Below, in pieces: positions 7,276 to 21,500 of a stretch of 64,000 nucleotides of DNA. Below the pieces are notes generated by a model. The model did not search any database and was not told where the DNA came from. It worked only from the letters and a program-made list of their open reading frames with translations. The stretch covers positions 138,473,845-138,537,844 of the forward strand of contig CM036617.1 in assembly GCA_020746105.1 (NCBI GenBank). Reading direction: 5' to 3'. Each line of letters opens with the position of its first letter. Position 1 is the first letter of the stretch. Origin of the DNA: Trogon surrucura (lineage: Eukaryota > Chordata > Aves > Trogoniformes > Trogonidae). The translations under genes were made by a program, and so were the position numbers.

Positions 7276-9279
7276 CTGTAAAAAGATACAAAAAATATTT
7301 TATAAGCATTATTAAGGAAAAACAGCTATCAAAAGAGAAATTAAGTTAGATAACATTTCAGGGTTTTTTTATATCTAGGGATGTCAAATAAAAACAAGAG
7401 GCAACCACACAGGGCACGTAAATATGTATGTTTTACACCTGAATACTGTTCTACCACATGTTTCTTGGCTCTGAGAAAACATTCAGTTCATCTGCCTATA
7501 CCAAATTTCACCAAACTCTTGAATTTATCATAAAATTTCCTGTTACAAGCACAAGAAAAGATTGAGCTGCATGATGCTTCCGAAGTACTTCACTCCACAG
7601 TGTTCCATGAGACAATCAATTGATCTTTGTTAATGGTACAGTAACATACACTGCTTCCTGTTCCTTTTTCACTGGAGATCTGTTACAAAACGAAACCCAC
7701 TGGAAATATTTAAGGCTATAATCACTTGCTGATTTAAAGAAAAATAAATAAATATTTTTCAGAAGGAAAAAAAATTTATTCCTGTAACCATTTTAGATAC
7801 AAATAATCTACTTCAGAGCTAATGGCATCCACAAACACACAACAGAGCTTCCCCAGCAAAAATGTAAAGGAAAAACAAGGTGAAGAGCATTGTAGCTACT
7901 TAAGTCAAACACAGAAGACAAGACCAGTCTCCTCCCCAAAAGTCTTAGTACAGTTTATGATATTCAGACAGCCTCAGTTATGTTGCCCTGCCAGACGTGA
8001 CTTGATCTCTTACTGGGCTAGTAACTACCCGAGCTACTTGTTGCTTTCTTCCCACCATTCTTGTGCATTGTAAAGCAGATAACAGATTCTAAACGACTGC
8101 ATGGTGCACAATCTACTGTTCCACAAGTATTAAGTAGAAGGTTATAGGCTCTGTGACAGGTCTCCTTAAAGGTGACAATTACTTTCCCTAGAAGTTGAAA
8201 CTCCAACACATAGTTGTACTGCATTTTATTTGTGACATGTTGCCATACTATTTCATTGCTTCCTTTTGGCAAAATAAATGTAAAAATAATCAACTCCAAC
8301 TTACAATCTGTATTAAAACTAAGTCATTATTTTAATAACTCAGGCATTCTGACTTATATAGACATCGCTGCATAAAAGAAAAACATGATCTATCCTCATC
8401 TAAGGAGATGACTGTTTATAAAGCACTGTGTATAAAAGAAAGTGTAGTGTTATCCTAAGCTAACATGTAAGATAAGTATCCAAAAAGGCACTGAGGCAAA
8501 ACCCCAGGCACTTAGACCCACAGATGCAGTTTGTGGGGTGGAGACCAAAAAGCAGGAGAGGAAGGAAACGGCTCCCTCCCACAACACACACATGCAAATC
8601 CCTGCCTAATCTCTACAGGTACTTCACCAAACTCTCCTGCTTAGATTTCTCCTGTGGAGTTTGCCTAAGCACACTGCCAGGGCTACACATGGGTAAACAG
8701 ATTTTACCACTTCTTCTGGGGTCAATGCCTTTATCAGTAGACTATAAAAGGTGAAGCTCCCTTTCTCTTTTGCCCTATGGATCTTGCTTCCCTTAATGCC
8801 ACAGGGCCGCTTCGAGAGGAAGAGCAGAAAATGCCTACAGACCTGGCCTGCCTTGCAAGCCAGAGGTTATGACATGCTGCTGAGAGAAATGGAATTGAAA
8901 GCTTGTAAGGCCGAGGAGAGGTCAACACTAACTTCGCATTTCTTGGGTGCTCTGAAAATAACTGTGCTGTAAGGGTGGGCATACAGCATTTGTTTGTAAC
9001 AAAAAACCATCTACTGAAACAAAGCAGTTGTTTAGACAGTTACAGCATAAACAGAACAAAACTGTTCTGGCCAGGAAGACAAGCTGTTTCTTCTGAACAG
9101 TTTTTCATCCATTTCCATAGTGCAATCACAGAAAGCTTAAATAATCATAACACTGAATACAGAACTGAAAACTACAACAGAAACATCAATTGTTAAGAGT
9201 TTTATTTTGAAAAGATAGCAAAAAATACAGGGAGGGTTCTGCAAAAAGTAGCAATAATTAGAAAGGAAGATGATATATC
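7276..9279 (-). other. PACSIN2: PACSIN2 intron 1 segment, no further feature seen
   Basis: AT-rich intronic DNA. Short open frames on both strands are under 95 codons and have no recognisable motif. No exon with both splice signals and coding bias could be picked out. Confidence 0.6.
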
Positions 9280-9398
9280 ATCCAATGCCCGGACGCCACC
9301 CTGTGCAACCTGCTCTAGGTGAATCTGCTCTGGCAGGAGGGTTGGACTAGATGATCTCCAGAGGTCCCTGCCAACTCCACACATCCTGTGATGTTGAG
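9280..9398 (+). mobile_element. CR1 LINE fragment (3' end, plus orientation)
   Basis: Reads in the CR1 sense direction: GTGCAACCTGCTCTAGGTGA, then GGGTTGGACTAGATGATCTC and GAGGTCCCTGCCAACTCC, ending near CATCCTGTGATG, the CR1 3' terminal motif. It is the only plus-oriented CR1 in the window. Confidence 0.88.
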
Positions 9399-11066
9399 AC
9401 AAAGAATTTTCACATGTCAGTGTGAAACCTTTGACTTGCTATGTTATTAGTAATTACCAAAAAACCCGCTTTTCCACTTGTGCTTTTATTGAACCAAGAG
9501 GGAAAAGTGTGTTAAAACATTATTCAATTGTCAGCTTCTTAGCAACAAACCTTAACATGGAATGTGTTCTGCTCAGATATATTCTGGCCCTTGCAATTAT
9601 TAAAATACACCAAGGTAAGCAAAGATCACATTTGTAAGCAATTATATTTTTTATAGCCTTTCTTAGATAGCTATAAGTAGCAAAATGAGGAAAAAAAATG
9701 CAATAAATTTGCAATTTGTTGGACAAAAAAAATCAAAAGAATAGTCTAACATTACACAGTTTTTCTTAAGAATTCGTTAGTTTTGAAGTTTTCACAAAAA
9801 TGTAAGGTTATACAGTGGTATCTCTAACTTTTGGTAGGGAGAGTTTAAAGACAACTTATTTAATCAATACATATTGCTGGCTAAAAGCTGTTAACTGCTT
9901 GTGTCCTCGTGCCTTTTTCCCATTACACTCACATTACTCTGGAACCAAGTAAGCAACTGAAGCAAGTGTGTGAGCCAAGCACACCATGGAGAACAAGGGA
10001 AGAAACAAGATTGCAAAGGTTCTCAGGAAGGGCTATAGTTATTTTTCTATAGTACACCAAGATCTTTCAACAAAATTGTTCACCACCACTTGGAAAAGCT
10101 CAGGTAAACAACTGTAGAGTTCAGCATCTTGGAAAAAGAGACCATTATGCAAAAGCACAAAACTAAAGAGAAGTGTCAACAAGTCACCTATCCCAACTCG
10201 CCAAATCACACAAGAAGTATTCTTCCCCCTACAATTACAAAAAGAATCAACAGTGAAGGTGTTCTGAAGTAATAATAGTAATAATACAGTGTCTGCTTAT
10301 CATTAACAAAGCCTAAACTATACAGTGCTGGAAATTTAATCTGAAAAGCTACATGGAAAAACTGGAAAAGCTGAAACAGAGGAATATTTTCTTAAATGAG
10401 GGAACAGGTTACAGGGACTTTTTAAAAAATAAATAAATTAAAAAAAAACAAAAACAAAAAAACCACACCAACTTTTACTCCTCAACTAAAGCTATGTAAT
10501 ACACAGAGCTATCTTTTTTTTTTTCTTTCCCATAAAGGCAAGAAAATGTTCAGCACTCAGGAAATTCTGATGTATTCAAGGTTTTTATATGCCAACTACC
10601 ATGCTGTGAGAAAGTATGAGCAAGCGTATTTAGGGAAATATTATGAAGTCATAGCAACAACTGGCACAAAAAAACCACTATTTGTACAGCACTACTTAAA
10701 AATAAACTGAATCCTGAGATACGAACATTAAGCAGTATGAGTCATGCTACCCTCATGAAATAAAATTATTACAGCAACCAGTCCTTTAGCACATTTTTTA
10801 TTAGGGTTTGGTTCTTCCATACTTCAAGTGAATTTGCAGAGGTTTCACAATGGAAGTTCACTGTACTTTCATTTGCAGGATCTTCCATTTCACTTTAAAA
10901 ATTAAATCTATGAACAACTAAGGTTGTCATTGTAAAATCTGGGAAACTTAGATCAAGACAACAAAAGAGATGAGTTCTACACAGAATTCTCCATAAATGA
11001 TCACCTGCATCTCACAGAGTTGGGGGTTCTTCGGTCAGCTACACAGCAGCAGAACCAATAACTTCG
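9399..11066 (-). other. PACSIN2: PACSIN2 intron 1 segment, no gene seen
   Basis: AT-rich intron with an A-rich low-complexity tract at about 10424-10466 (runs of A mixed with AAAT and AAAC). Nothing else is supportable. Confidence 0.6.
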
Positions 11067-11650
11067 TAGAATCATAGAACGTTCAGGGTTGGAAGGGACC
11101 TCTAGAGATCATCTAGTCCAACTCCCTGCCAGAGCAGGATTCCCTAGGGCAGCCACACAGGAACGCGTCCAGGTGGGTTTTGAAAGTCTTCGGAGAAGGA
11201 GACTCCACAACCTCTCTGGGCAGCCTGTGCCTGTCACCCTCACAGGAAACAAGTTTCTCCTCATGTTGAGGTGGAGCTTCCTATATTCTAACTTAAACCC
11301 ATTATTTCTTGTTCTATTGCTGGGCACCACTGAGAAGAGATTGTCTCCTTCCTCTTGCCACCCACCCCTCAGATATTTATCTACGTTAATAAGATCCCCT
11401 CTTAGCCATCTCCTTTCAAGGTTAAACAGCCCCAGTTCTCTCAGTCTCTCTTCACAGGAGAGATGTTCAAGTCCCTTAATCATCCTCGTAGCTCTGCGCT
11501 GGACTCTCTCCAGTAGGTCCCCGTCTCTCTTGAACTGGGGAGCCCAAAACTGGACACAGTATTCCAGGTGTGGTCTCACCAGGGCAGAGTAGAAGGGGAG
11601 GAGAACCTCCCTAGACCTGCTGGACACACTTTTCTTAATGCATAGGAAAG
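11067..11650 (-). mobile_element. CR1 LINE, 5'-truncated, about 0.58 kb
   Basis: The plus strand begins TAGAATCATAGAACG, the reverse complement of the CR1 3' terminal repeat. On the minus strand a frame covers the C-terminal part of CR1 ORF2 after the catalytic motifs: [19 protein letters not shown], then [30 protein letters not shown] and LRELGLFNLERRWLRGDL. It is 5'-truncated, as most CR1 copies are. The terminal coding part is less well kept, suggesting moderate age. It lies in PACSIN2 intron 1, in the same orientation as the gene. Confidence 0.93.
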
Positions 11651-13055
11651 TATGGTGCACACACCCAGTTGCTAGACCTCCACAAGAGTTCAACTTCATC
11701 CACTCTGGCCTTTCTCCTCCATCCATGACTCCAGGTCCAACTCCTGAGGAGTACCTACATCACCTTTTTCTTGTCCCTTAACTACTTGCTGAGTCAGCAA
11801 CCAGTACAGTGCTCTAGCAGTTTTCAGCCACCTTCACAGCACCTGGCAAACCAGCTCACCAAACAGGACAGATTATTACTAAGCTCACCTTAAGGTTTTC
11901 TTGAGCAAATGCACCAGTTTAGGTTTCTCCCATCCAGCTGCCAAATTTAACAAAACTGATAAGAAAGTTTATCTTTGTCTCTGCCTTTAGCATTTCCATG
12001 GAACTGACCAACTGACACAAAAGTTACAGAAGAAGGGAAAAAAGCTATAAGACTCATTCTCTTCAGAAGGCAGATTAAAAATCTTCACTGAATAGAAACC
12101 ACCTCTGGAGCACACTCTGCATTTTCCTCAACACACTCTTGGTCAACACAAGAAATCTGGTTAACTTTCAAACTTCTCAGGATATTTTCTTGCCCTGTGT
12201 GAAAAACCTTGGGAATTTCCATTAAAAAACAAAATCTCGGTATCTCTTTATAATCAAGTCCAAAGATCTTGAAACAAGTTTTTACTTGTGTCACCACAAG
12301 CACATAAATCACCAAACATGAAGCAGAGAAAGCCTTACCAGTTCAAAGTACTTTGTCACAAAAAAGTCCCAGCACACAACAGCTAAGAGAACTTACATAA
12401 GCTAAAAATAGAGCACAAAATCCAACTGAAAAATTGTATACTAAATAGCACATATTGTAATAGCTACAGAAAGGGTGCAAATAAGCAATGCTCAAGTTTC
12501 TTGACTTGCTGATTTTTAAGCAATTTTGTAAATTAGCATATATTGATCTTAGGCACAAGGAAACCGACCAACAAATAAATGAGACTTTTCAAAAAAGATT
12601 CCTCTTCGGGAACATTCTAGCAATGCTATATGCTAAAGACCTTGAATTTCTTCTCTAATGCCAGTGCCCTACAATGTGAAAAGAATTGCTACAAATATCC
12701 TGAAGGCTTAACACATGAAGACTTTAGAAGAAACATTAACTACTAAGGAACAAGCAGACCTTCAGATATTGCACACAAAAACATCTGAATACAATATGCT
12801 GCCTTTGCTCTCAAGAGGTTGGTTTTGATGCTGTTACCTTGAAAGCAATTTACAAAAATCCTTGCCTCATTCACATTGAAGTACTAGATATTTCTTACTC
12901 CCTTTTTCTTCATGTGTCAGGTGGTAGAGATTAGCACAACACACAGCCTGCAAAAATCTGTGCAACAAATGCAGACATTTAAGATGCCAAAATAATCCAG
13001 TGAATTCCAAAGCATTTCTTAAAGTGTTTTCCAATAGTAAGAGGGGAAAAAAAAA
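11651..13055 (-). other. PACSIN2: PACSIN2 intron 1 segment, no gene seen
   Basis: AT-rich intronic DNA between two CR1 copies. Short frames are not convincing. Confidence 0.6.
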
Positions 13056-13240
13056 ATCATAGAATAGTTTGAGGTGGAAGGGACCTGAAAGATCACTTAG
13101 TTTCAGGCCTCCTGCCGCTTAGTTCCAGACACCTCTCACTAGACCAGGTTGCTCAAAGCCCCATCCAGTTTGGCCTTGAACACTTCCAGGGAGGGGGCAT
13201 CCTCAGCTTCTCTGGGGAACTCTTCAGTTTACCTGCCCCT
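13056..13240 (-). mobile_element. CR1 LINE fragment (3' end), old
   Basis: ATCATAGAATAGTTTGAGG, GTGGAAGGGACCTGAAAGAT, GGTTGCTCAAAGCCCCATCC and TTCCAGGGAGGGGGCATCC form the reverse complement of a CR1 3' end. It is diverged from the other copies here, so it probably belongs to an older CR1 subfamily. Confidence 0.88.
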
Positions 13241-13807
13241 CCACCATTAATAACAGACTAATTTGTTTGATGAAAGCTTAGTGCAAAACAGGTAAGGCTG
13301 TTTGCTGAAAGATAAAATTTAAACATTCTGAACCCCCTTGGAAGATGATAATTATTTTGATTAGCTACTTCACTGTAATTCAAAAGAGATAGTAATAAAG
13401 AGAAGAAGAAAAAAATCTAATTAAGGTCTCAGTGCTGCTTACTGAAATGTATGATGAGAAAGAATAGATTGAGTCTGATATTTCAACACAAAGAATGCCT
13501 GCAGACAAAACGCTATTTAAAATTCTTGAAACCGGTAGGCAACACACCACGCAGCCTTGTCCTGCAGACTCGATCAATCTTTCCCAAAATGTACAATCCA
13601 GACGACAAACAGGAGATATGACTCCTCGTGCCTTACTTCGAGAACTTCACAGTTCCTAGAACAGAAAGCACTGCAGAAGTTCTTAGCACCAATGCGACAT
13701 AATACCTATCTCTTCCAATTATTCTCTCATATATAATAGGCTGCTTTAAAGGAAGGCAATTATGGTATTATGGCTCCAGGTGACAAACTGGTCCACAACA
13801 GAGAAAA
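13241..13807 (-). other. PACSIN2: PACSIN2 intron 1 segment, no gene seen
   Basis: AT-rich intronic DNA without a recognisable element. Confidence 0.55.
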
Positions 13808-13960
13808 ATCTCAGAATCACCCAATGACAGAATCATTCAGCAGAGTTAGCCCAGGTTGCTCAGGGTTTTTATACAGGCAGTCACGTCTTAGCAACCCCCA
13901 CAGATGGAGACGGCGTAACCTCTCTGTGCAACCCATCTTGATGTTTATCTGTCCTCAAGA
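13808..13960 (-). mobile_element. CR1 LINE fragment (3' end), very diverged
   Basis: TCAGAATCACCCAATGACAG, then GCCCAGGTTGCTCAGGG and later CAACCCCCACAGATGGAGAC and CCTCTCTGTGCAACCC follow the order of a reverse-complemented CR1 3' end, with gaps and many substitutions. It is the oldest-looking CR1 in the window. Confidence 0.7.
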
Positions 13961-15339
13961 CAACAGATAGGAGAAAATAAATTAATCCATACTTAGAAAA
14001 CCAAATGGTCTCTTCAGCCAAAAACATTATCCTTGTATGTTCTCTACAGACTCCACAGAAACAAGTTCAAAAGACACTATCACAGCCTCTAGAAAGGAAA
14101 AGCACCTGGTCATGTTACCTTTTAAACTTATTTTTAGAATGACAGGATTCATCACTACGGACCTGATGACTCAGTGGGATTCCAAATTTCATGACTAGGA
14201 AGTGAAAACCCAAAAAAACCCAAAAACAAGCTTTCAGCTGTAGTATTTTTTCCTTATTACTCACTGAAGTCTGAGGTCTTGTTCCACACAGAATAGCAAA
14301 AAATGGGACTTCACTGTACAGAAACAAATATGTCCTATGCTTTAGGTGCAAGTCATTGTGGTTTGCTACCAAGCATAGCTACCACGAATATGCTGTATCT
14401 CGTATTACCTAGTCAAAGTAATTTAGACAATGTTTCCTTTTCTATTCTGCCCAAAAAACTCCCTAAGAGTTTCCATTTTTTTCAGGGTCACAATCTGTTT
14501 ACTGCTTATACTGAGAGAAAAACGTGACATAACTTCTTTCGCAGTATTAAGAAATCACATACCAAAGTCTGTTCAGAATCACAGCTATCGACACTGAAAG
14601 TCCATAAATTAATAGTAAGTACAGGGAAAAAAAAGATTGCTTTGGTTTACGCATTCAAATGGCACCAAGGAATTCTCGGCCCCGGTTGCAGGGAACAAAT
14701 GCATCAAACCACAATTATTCACTACTAAGTGCTGTGAACTCTAACTGCAATCAGTACGTATGAGTGTGTGTTATTAATACAAGACAGACCTTGGATTTTT
14801 GAAAGTAGAGTCTCAGATCCATGACTTTGGCCTAATTCTTATTCTTCAATCTGTAAACTAGGGTGAAGAGCACCCTCTCTCACAGACACGTAAGAAAATC
14901 CCTCAAGTCTCCACCAAGAAAACAATTACAGCTACAAATACCAAAGAAAAGTCCATAAAAGGAAACTGAATTTACTTCCCCAGGAATTCAGCCTGTATGT
15001 TCAAATCAGAAGACCCACACTTCAAACGATTTTTTTTTTAAAGAAGCTGACAGTATCTTATTTGGTGAACCCTATATCCTGAACACTAAAAGGAAGGAAT
15101 CTAGGAAATGCATGCCATTATAAACTCCGTAAGTGTATTTCCTATTATGCATGTTCCTCTGAGACTGGGAGCAGTATTTACTCTTATATTTTATAGTTTG
15201 AATACACAAGTATTTTGCCACCTAGATATCTTTCAGTTAGCAAATAACATACAAAAAAAAACCCCAGATATTAACTAGTAAGAAGCTAATAGATCATTCA
15301 TAACCATAAGCAAAAGTAACAAAAGATTTCTTGCACTTC
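13961..15339 (-). other. PACSIN2: PACSIN2 intron 1 segment, no gene seen
   Basis: AT-rich intronic DNA. No repeat or exon recognised. Confidence 0.55.
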
Positions 15340-15560
15340 TGTGGCCTGCAGGCAGCAGCAAAAAGAGCAAGAAGTAGCCAGAAGCTGGTGGAACCTGGGT
15401 GGAAGGGCCACAAGCCACCAGGGCAAGAAGGACAGCAGCCAGTATGGGCAGGGGGACCCAGCCCGACCAGAGGACAGCAGACAGAAGGGGCTTCTGCAGG
15501 TGTGTGATTGCTCCCCAGTCATGTCCCCTCCCCATGCTCCAGTCAGCAATCAGAATCATA
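15340..15560. other. PACSIN2: GC-rich island in AT-rich intron, nature unknown
   Basis: About 200 bp of clearly GC-richer, purine-biased sequence (GGCAGCAGCAAAAAGAGCAA, GCCAGAAGCTGGTGG, GGACAGCAGCCAGTATGGG) in surroundings rich in A and T. It has open frames of 60-94 codons on both strands but few CpGs, so it is not a CpG island. It could be an old repeat fragment, a conserved element or an unannotated exon. I do not recognise it. Confidence 0.4.
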
Positions 15561-18500
15561 GAAGCTGGTGTTAAGTGCTAATCAAGGAAACCATTTGAGT
15601 CAAGGCTGCCTGGTTCTGGTTCCCAGCAACTTCCTCACTACTGGATTATAATCACTCATATTTGTTAAATGCTTTATATGTAACATGCAATAAAAAAACA
15701 CTGAAATTGGCATTAATTCACTGTCTGAATATGCAAGCAAAGAACACACAATTCAAGCTGTAGTTCTCGCACACATCAGAAAAATCACTAAAAGCAGTTA
15801 AAATCTCCTTGATATTTACCACATGTAATAAAACCTCACACAACTATAGTGAGAAGAGAGTATCTCAGATTAAACCCTCTAGGCACATCAATGTGTAATT
15901 GAAATTTTGCAATACATAAATTTCACAATGTGTAACGTAAGGAGTAAGAATGGCTATTTTAGTAATTACTTTTAATAAGCACAGTTTGGAAGTTTTATTA
16001 AATATACGAGACTTAAAATCACAGATTAAGCTTGATCATCTTTGAAAAACACACACAGCGCAGAAATGTGTCTCTGAAATGTAAGAAAATGACCCAAACA
16101 TTATCAGACAGACTCTTAGCCTGTGCATTATGTTTCATATATATATAAGTATTACCACACTCTCACACTCTAGAGAAGATAGGTCTAAGTTAGGAGCCAC
16201 TGTTTCTGTCTGGGTTTATAGTCAAAGACAACAAAACCCAAACACTTCAAGCCTCTCAGGGAATTCCCTCTTGGAATCGCATGCCTTTACTGCAAGCACA
16301 GGCAGCAGTGGCAGAGCACTGTAGTTGTCAAAAAACTCTCTCTCATGCCCTATCCTTCCCCTTAATTTGCTATTAGACGTGCTGGGCTTTTGCAGATTCA
16401 GGACCCAGCCATCCTTATGAGCTCCTGCACACTGCCAGTATAGCCCTCTCTCTGCATTCTTCCAGCTAACCAGGAGATGCCTTAAATAGCAAAATACTGA
16501 CTTTGGAGAAATATTTTTTAGGCTCTGCCTGACGAGTCACTTTGTGTAGGTGTATTATTTTACTTGTGCATTTTTTTTTGACCAGTAAAATTACTAATCA
16601 CCTTCAGAGGCTTTGCAGATGTTTCTGATTTAAAGTCAAATGGATGCTGACGACAGGAAATTATTAACACTGCAAACCACAAGCTTTAAATGGCACAGCT
16701 TTACCAGCTAAGGACACAGCTAAGCAGGGAGCTTTAAAAATATTTGAATGCATTTAAAACAAACCTTCAGATATTCAGATGATAAATTTTGCTTAACTGG
16801 AGGTATGAGGGATGATGCAGTATGCAGAACAAATCATGTGAGAAAAAAACCCAGTTCTGCCCACACAGATTGCACCTGTTTTTATAACACTCTGCTCAAA
16901 GTTGGATAGCACTGTTAACAATGCTTGTGCTGTATGCCAATCAAGTATATTGCCTAGGACATGCCAACATTAGCAGCTTTTACTTTGAAACCCTAATACC
17001 AATCCACATGGAAGTTACCTCACCACTAGATTTTAGTTTTAAAATATCCAAAGCTGATAGAAGATTTCACTGTTTTAACATGCTTCTGTTGTATTTAATC
17101 AAGAAAGTTTGATTTTTTTTTAATTACCACTACACAACATTAAGCGGTTAAATTTTAAGTTAATTCCCATGAAAGTGTGGTGCTACAATTTTTTTGTGCC
17201 TTGAAAGTCAGGAAAAGAAAAAAAAAATCAATTAGAGATAAATTTGAGCAATAATGATCCATACCAAGACAAAGGCAAATGGCTATGCTCTGCTTTATTC
17301 AGGCAGACTTGCGAAGATCAAGCTCAGAGCTCTTAAAAATTACTATTCTAGTGAATTAAAAAAAAAAAAAGTGTATGCCCTGTTTGCTATTTTTCATTAA
17401 AAATAGTTTTCAACTCCAGCAGCCTTCCACTGAGCAAAACTTACAGCTTTGCAAATTTAGTTCCCCAAGTGGCTAGGTATGGCAGGAGAGATTTTAAACT
17501 ACAGACTCAACAGTAGGAGCCTTTAATAATAATAAAGACTTAAATTCTCCTAAGCCAAAATTTTACCATGTCAGAATTTCTGAAGTACTGTTTTGGGATT
17601 TTCACCCCCACTGCCCGCCCCTCGCCATGCCCTCTTCTCTCTAACAACCAATGAACTTTAGGTTATGCAGTTTTAAGCATCATATAAGTTACAGGAAAAT
17701 GCCTACCAAGATTACACAGAGTGCTAAGCAGAGGCAAAGAGTCATCTTTTGTTTTTCCAACCTGGCATTGAAGTCAAGCTTGTTGCTGAAGAACAGCTCC
17801 ACGACTTTAGGCATCATTAAAAGACGAAAAGTACATCACTACTGAAAAAGTTTTATAAAGAACACACTTTAGTAGGTTTAGTAGGTATTCTTAACTAAAA
17901 GTTGCGTGCTTTCAATTACTTTTGAAAACTGACCTCTTGATTTCAAATACAAGATACTGTCTGAATACAAAGTGATACTTACTATGTCCTTAAGCATGGA
18001 ATACATTTCTTAAATTACTTAATGCACTGCAAGGTATTTGCTCCTACATCACTTCTAGGCCTGTGCTGAAGTCCAAAACAGGGCCTTTGGCACAGATGAT
18101 GACAGATGAGAGGTGTACTAAGCCGTCTCTAGCACAGGAACATTGTTATATTTCATTATAAATTTTAAATGATGGAAAGTTTCGTCCATGCTATTTTATA
18201 TTCTTCAGAAATGAAGCCAGTAACATTTTTGAACACAATCGTGTACTAAGATAGGAAATGTAAACAAAAGCTTAACCCTTCCTACTTCATGAAGAGATAG
18301 GGCATGATAACTTGAGGATTATCATTCGAGGATATCCAATTTCCTCAAATATACTTCCGAATACAGACATCTCAGGATTGGGAGCTGTCAGAGCAAGAAA
18401 TATAATTAGAAAAGTTAAATAGACTGCTTGCAAGATCTGGAAATCTCCCTCAAACAGCTTCTCAGATCATTTCCTGTCCTTTGGAATCTACTGCAAAAAT

Positions 18501-21500
18501 GTAATTCTTACTTATATTTTTAGAGCTCCTTTAAAACAAGCAGTGTCAGAGAGCATTCTAGCTTTTACAGACTTGAAAACCACCATGTAAACTCAAACGT
18601 GTCCAGTGTTAGAAAACTGTAACAAATACAACAAAATAATTATGATTGAGTGCATATAGATGCCACAAACTGTCAAAAGTATAAGAATATGTAATAAAAA
18701 ACAAAGATTCTATGAACTATATCGTATTTCCAGTGCTTCCAAAAACTTTAGATTTTCATTTAAGGTAAATTTTGATGATCTAGCCTAATATTTGAATTTC
18801 AAAATTACAATCTTGTTTCTTCTCACAAAGCAACTACGTTTCAACAATTTTTTTTTAAAACTTGACAGAATTAGTATTCACATCGAGACAAAAAAATTAT
18901 TATAGTTAAGAACTGAAAAACATGTCAGTTAAAAGACTATTGAAAAGTACCTTTTTAAAACCCCTCCCTCAAGTTCTCAAAGGTTAGAGATACCTTAAAA
19001 AGTATTTTTCTTTTGTAGAGGCCAGTTTTAAATTTGTTTTAAAATGAACAATCACCAATGCCAAGCTATGATAATCATTTAAATTAACCTTCAGGACAGC
19101 AGTTAGGGGTTCTGAGAAAATTTATCTGGAGCATCTAGCAGTCAGAAAGCTTAATTTTCTTCTATAATTTCCTTCAACAGTGTACATCATGCATGCATGG
19201 CATAAAGGAACTGTGCAATTCATACATATTAAACAGATGTTACAATCTGATAAAGAATCAGACTTAACCCTTATTTATACTTGTTTTTTTAGGCTAAAGT
19301 ACTCAACTTAAGCTTCTAAACTCTTGCATTACCATTAAAATTTTAAAAATGCTTAAGATAAGGAGAAATCTGAACTCACTACGGGAATTAGCTGGAGCCA
19401 AACACTCAGCTATTTTATTTCATCCCACCAGAGTATAAAAACAACTCATCTGTTTGTGCACAAAGATGCAAAAATTAGTATCTTCAATTTAGAGTAGTTT
19501 TGATACACTATACAGAGCTGTGTCTTGTTTCCTGGATCAATAGCACATCAATTGCAAATTAATTCTCCCTATTGAAATTATTATTAGCAACATTTCCTTC
19601 AGGAAAATTTTCTTCTACTCTTCCGTAGAAGAAAAATGCAAAATTAGTAACACATTTGAAGCTGAAATCAAGACGACCTTGACACAAGAAAAAAAGGCAG
19701 TTGCTAAACCACAAGAAAAGGCCTAAACTATAAGCACTCTGCCTTTACTTCTATAAATTGTAGGATACGTATCTCATCACAAACTCATTAGATATTAATC
19801 CATAACCATTGAAGGGAGACAATTGTTCCCCAAATTGGTTTCTATATTGACTGCTCTTATAAATAATACAAGGATTATAAAATAATGGAATTTTAAAGTA
19901 CTGTCGTGAGGATAAAAAACTTTTTTTAAAAAAAAGCAGTTTACAAGATTGATTTATGGTGAGTTAGATTAAGATTGTATTAAATTGTTTTGCATATAGA
20001 CTAACTGATCCTGGCTTTAATCAATAATTAATTTTTGAAACAAACTTTAGAGGTGTGCTGTTCTGTTCAGTATTGATCACTACCTGCATATTCTTTAGGC
20101 AACAAGGGAAAATACAGGACAAGTTCCTCTTGAATAGTATCCTTCACTGACATTAGGTACAGAATCTAACCATAAAACAAGCAAAACATCTTCCCATTTC
20201 TGTGAAGAAGCACAGAAGAGAACAATCTCACAGTAGGCTTTTGGGTCACAAACCAGTTGTAGTTTGGATTTTTAAACCTTCCAACACATTTTTATTATAG
20301 AAGAAATTTTTCCATTCTAAAGGCATATTTCTTGAATTTTAGATCCAGGAAAGGACTGTAAGGTACCTAGAGCCATAAGACCCAATTATTATGCTATCTA
20401 GTAAAACAGCAAGTGGTTGTCCTCTAAATAATCTTTAAACCTGATTCTTTAAGAGCCTCAGGTCCTTCTGATCAAGGAAAAATCCACATTAACATTTTCT
20501 TCACTGTAGAAAAAAGGCACAGAAAAACTGGCTTTGAGTAAATTTTGCCAGTAAACCACCCGGAGAACTCAGGATCATTTGGCAATTAAAATAACTTGAA
20601 AGATAACAGAGTATTTTTTTATACCAGGTTTCCATTATTTAGGTCTGAGTGATTAAAATATTTAAGTGGAGAAAAAACTTCAGTTTAATTAGAAGTGTTC
20701 ATCCTTTTCTCATCTTCATTTTTGCAGTGCCTGTGGCATTGCTCACATCATACATCCTGTCAAAGTCTCCTAAAATGAAATTAACATTAATACTGTGGCA
20801 TCGTAAAATCAATACAACTATGCCTTAGGTTTGTTTCAGAGAAGAAAAAAGGGAGCACGAGACCACATGCTTTCAACTTGCAAGTTACACCTGGCAAACA
20901 TTTATTTAGCAAGAAATCTTAAAGTGCCCAAATACTTTAAAAATAAATAACCCTTTAGCTAGTGGAATTGAATCGATAATTATATACACTCATAATGCAA
21001 ACTTCTTTTAGCAAAATCTTAAGGGAAATATCTAAACTACACATGCTTATTATTTAGTTTAAGTACAATTTTACAGTGGTGCAAAAAGGATAGCGGAGAG
21101 GAATAGCACTGATATATTCTTCAGCACAGAAAACATGGAATTGCATTTACAGTTGCACTGATAAAGCAGCTGTAGAGAAAAATGACTTGTATACAACTGT
21201 TTTAAAGTGTTTTAAAGGAGTAAAACAACCTTACAAGAAGCACTGCCTCAGACATCAAAACCTTCTCAAGATAAAAGGTGCCATGATACTTATCTGACCA
21301 CACAAGTACCCCAAAAATGAACCTGACAACAGAAAACCCCACAAAATACAAAAATAAAAAGTACTACAACAACCATTCTAGAAAAGAGATGTGGTTTTGA
21401 CTGCAGAGTGTTTGAGCCCAGACTATGTTTTCCAATATGATCAAACACACTCTTTTCTGTTCAAACAGATGTTACAAAATATCACATTCACTTGGCAAAA

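Noticed and set aside
11089-11592. 167-codon plus-strand frame
   Set aside because: It is the antisense of a CR1 ORF2 fragment and has no independent support.
15275-15581. Four overlapping 60-94 codon frames as a gene
   Set aside because: Frames on both strands exist only because this patch is GC-richer; no domain or consistent coding signal.
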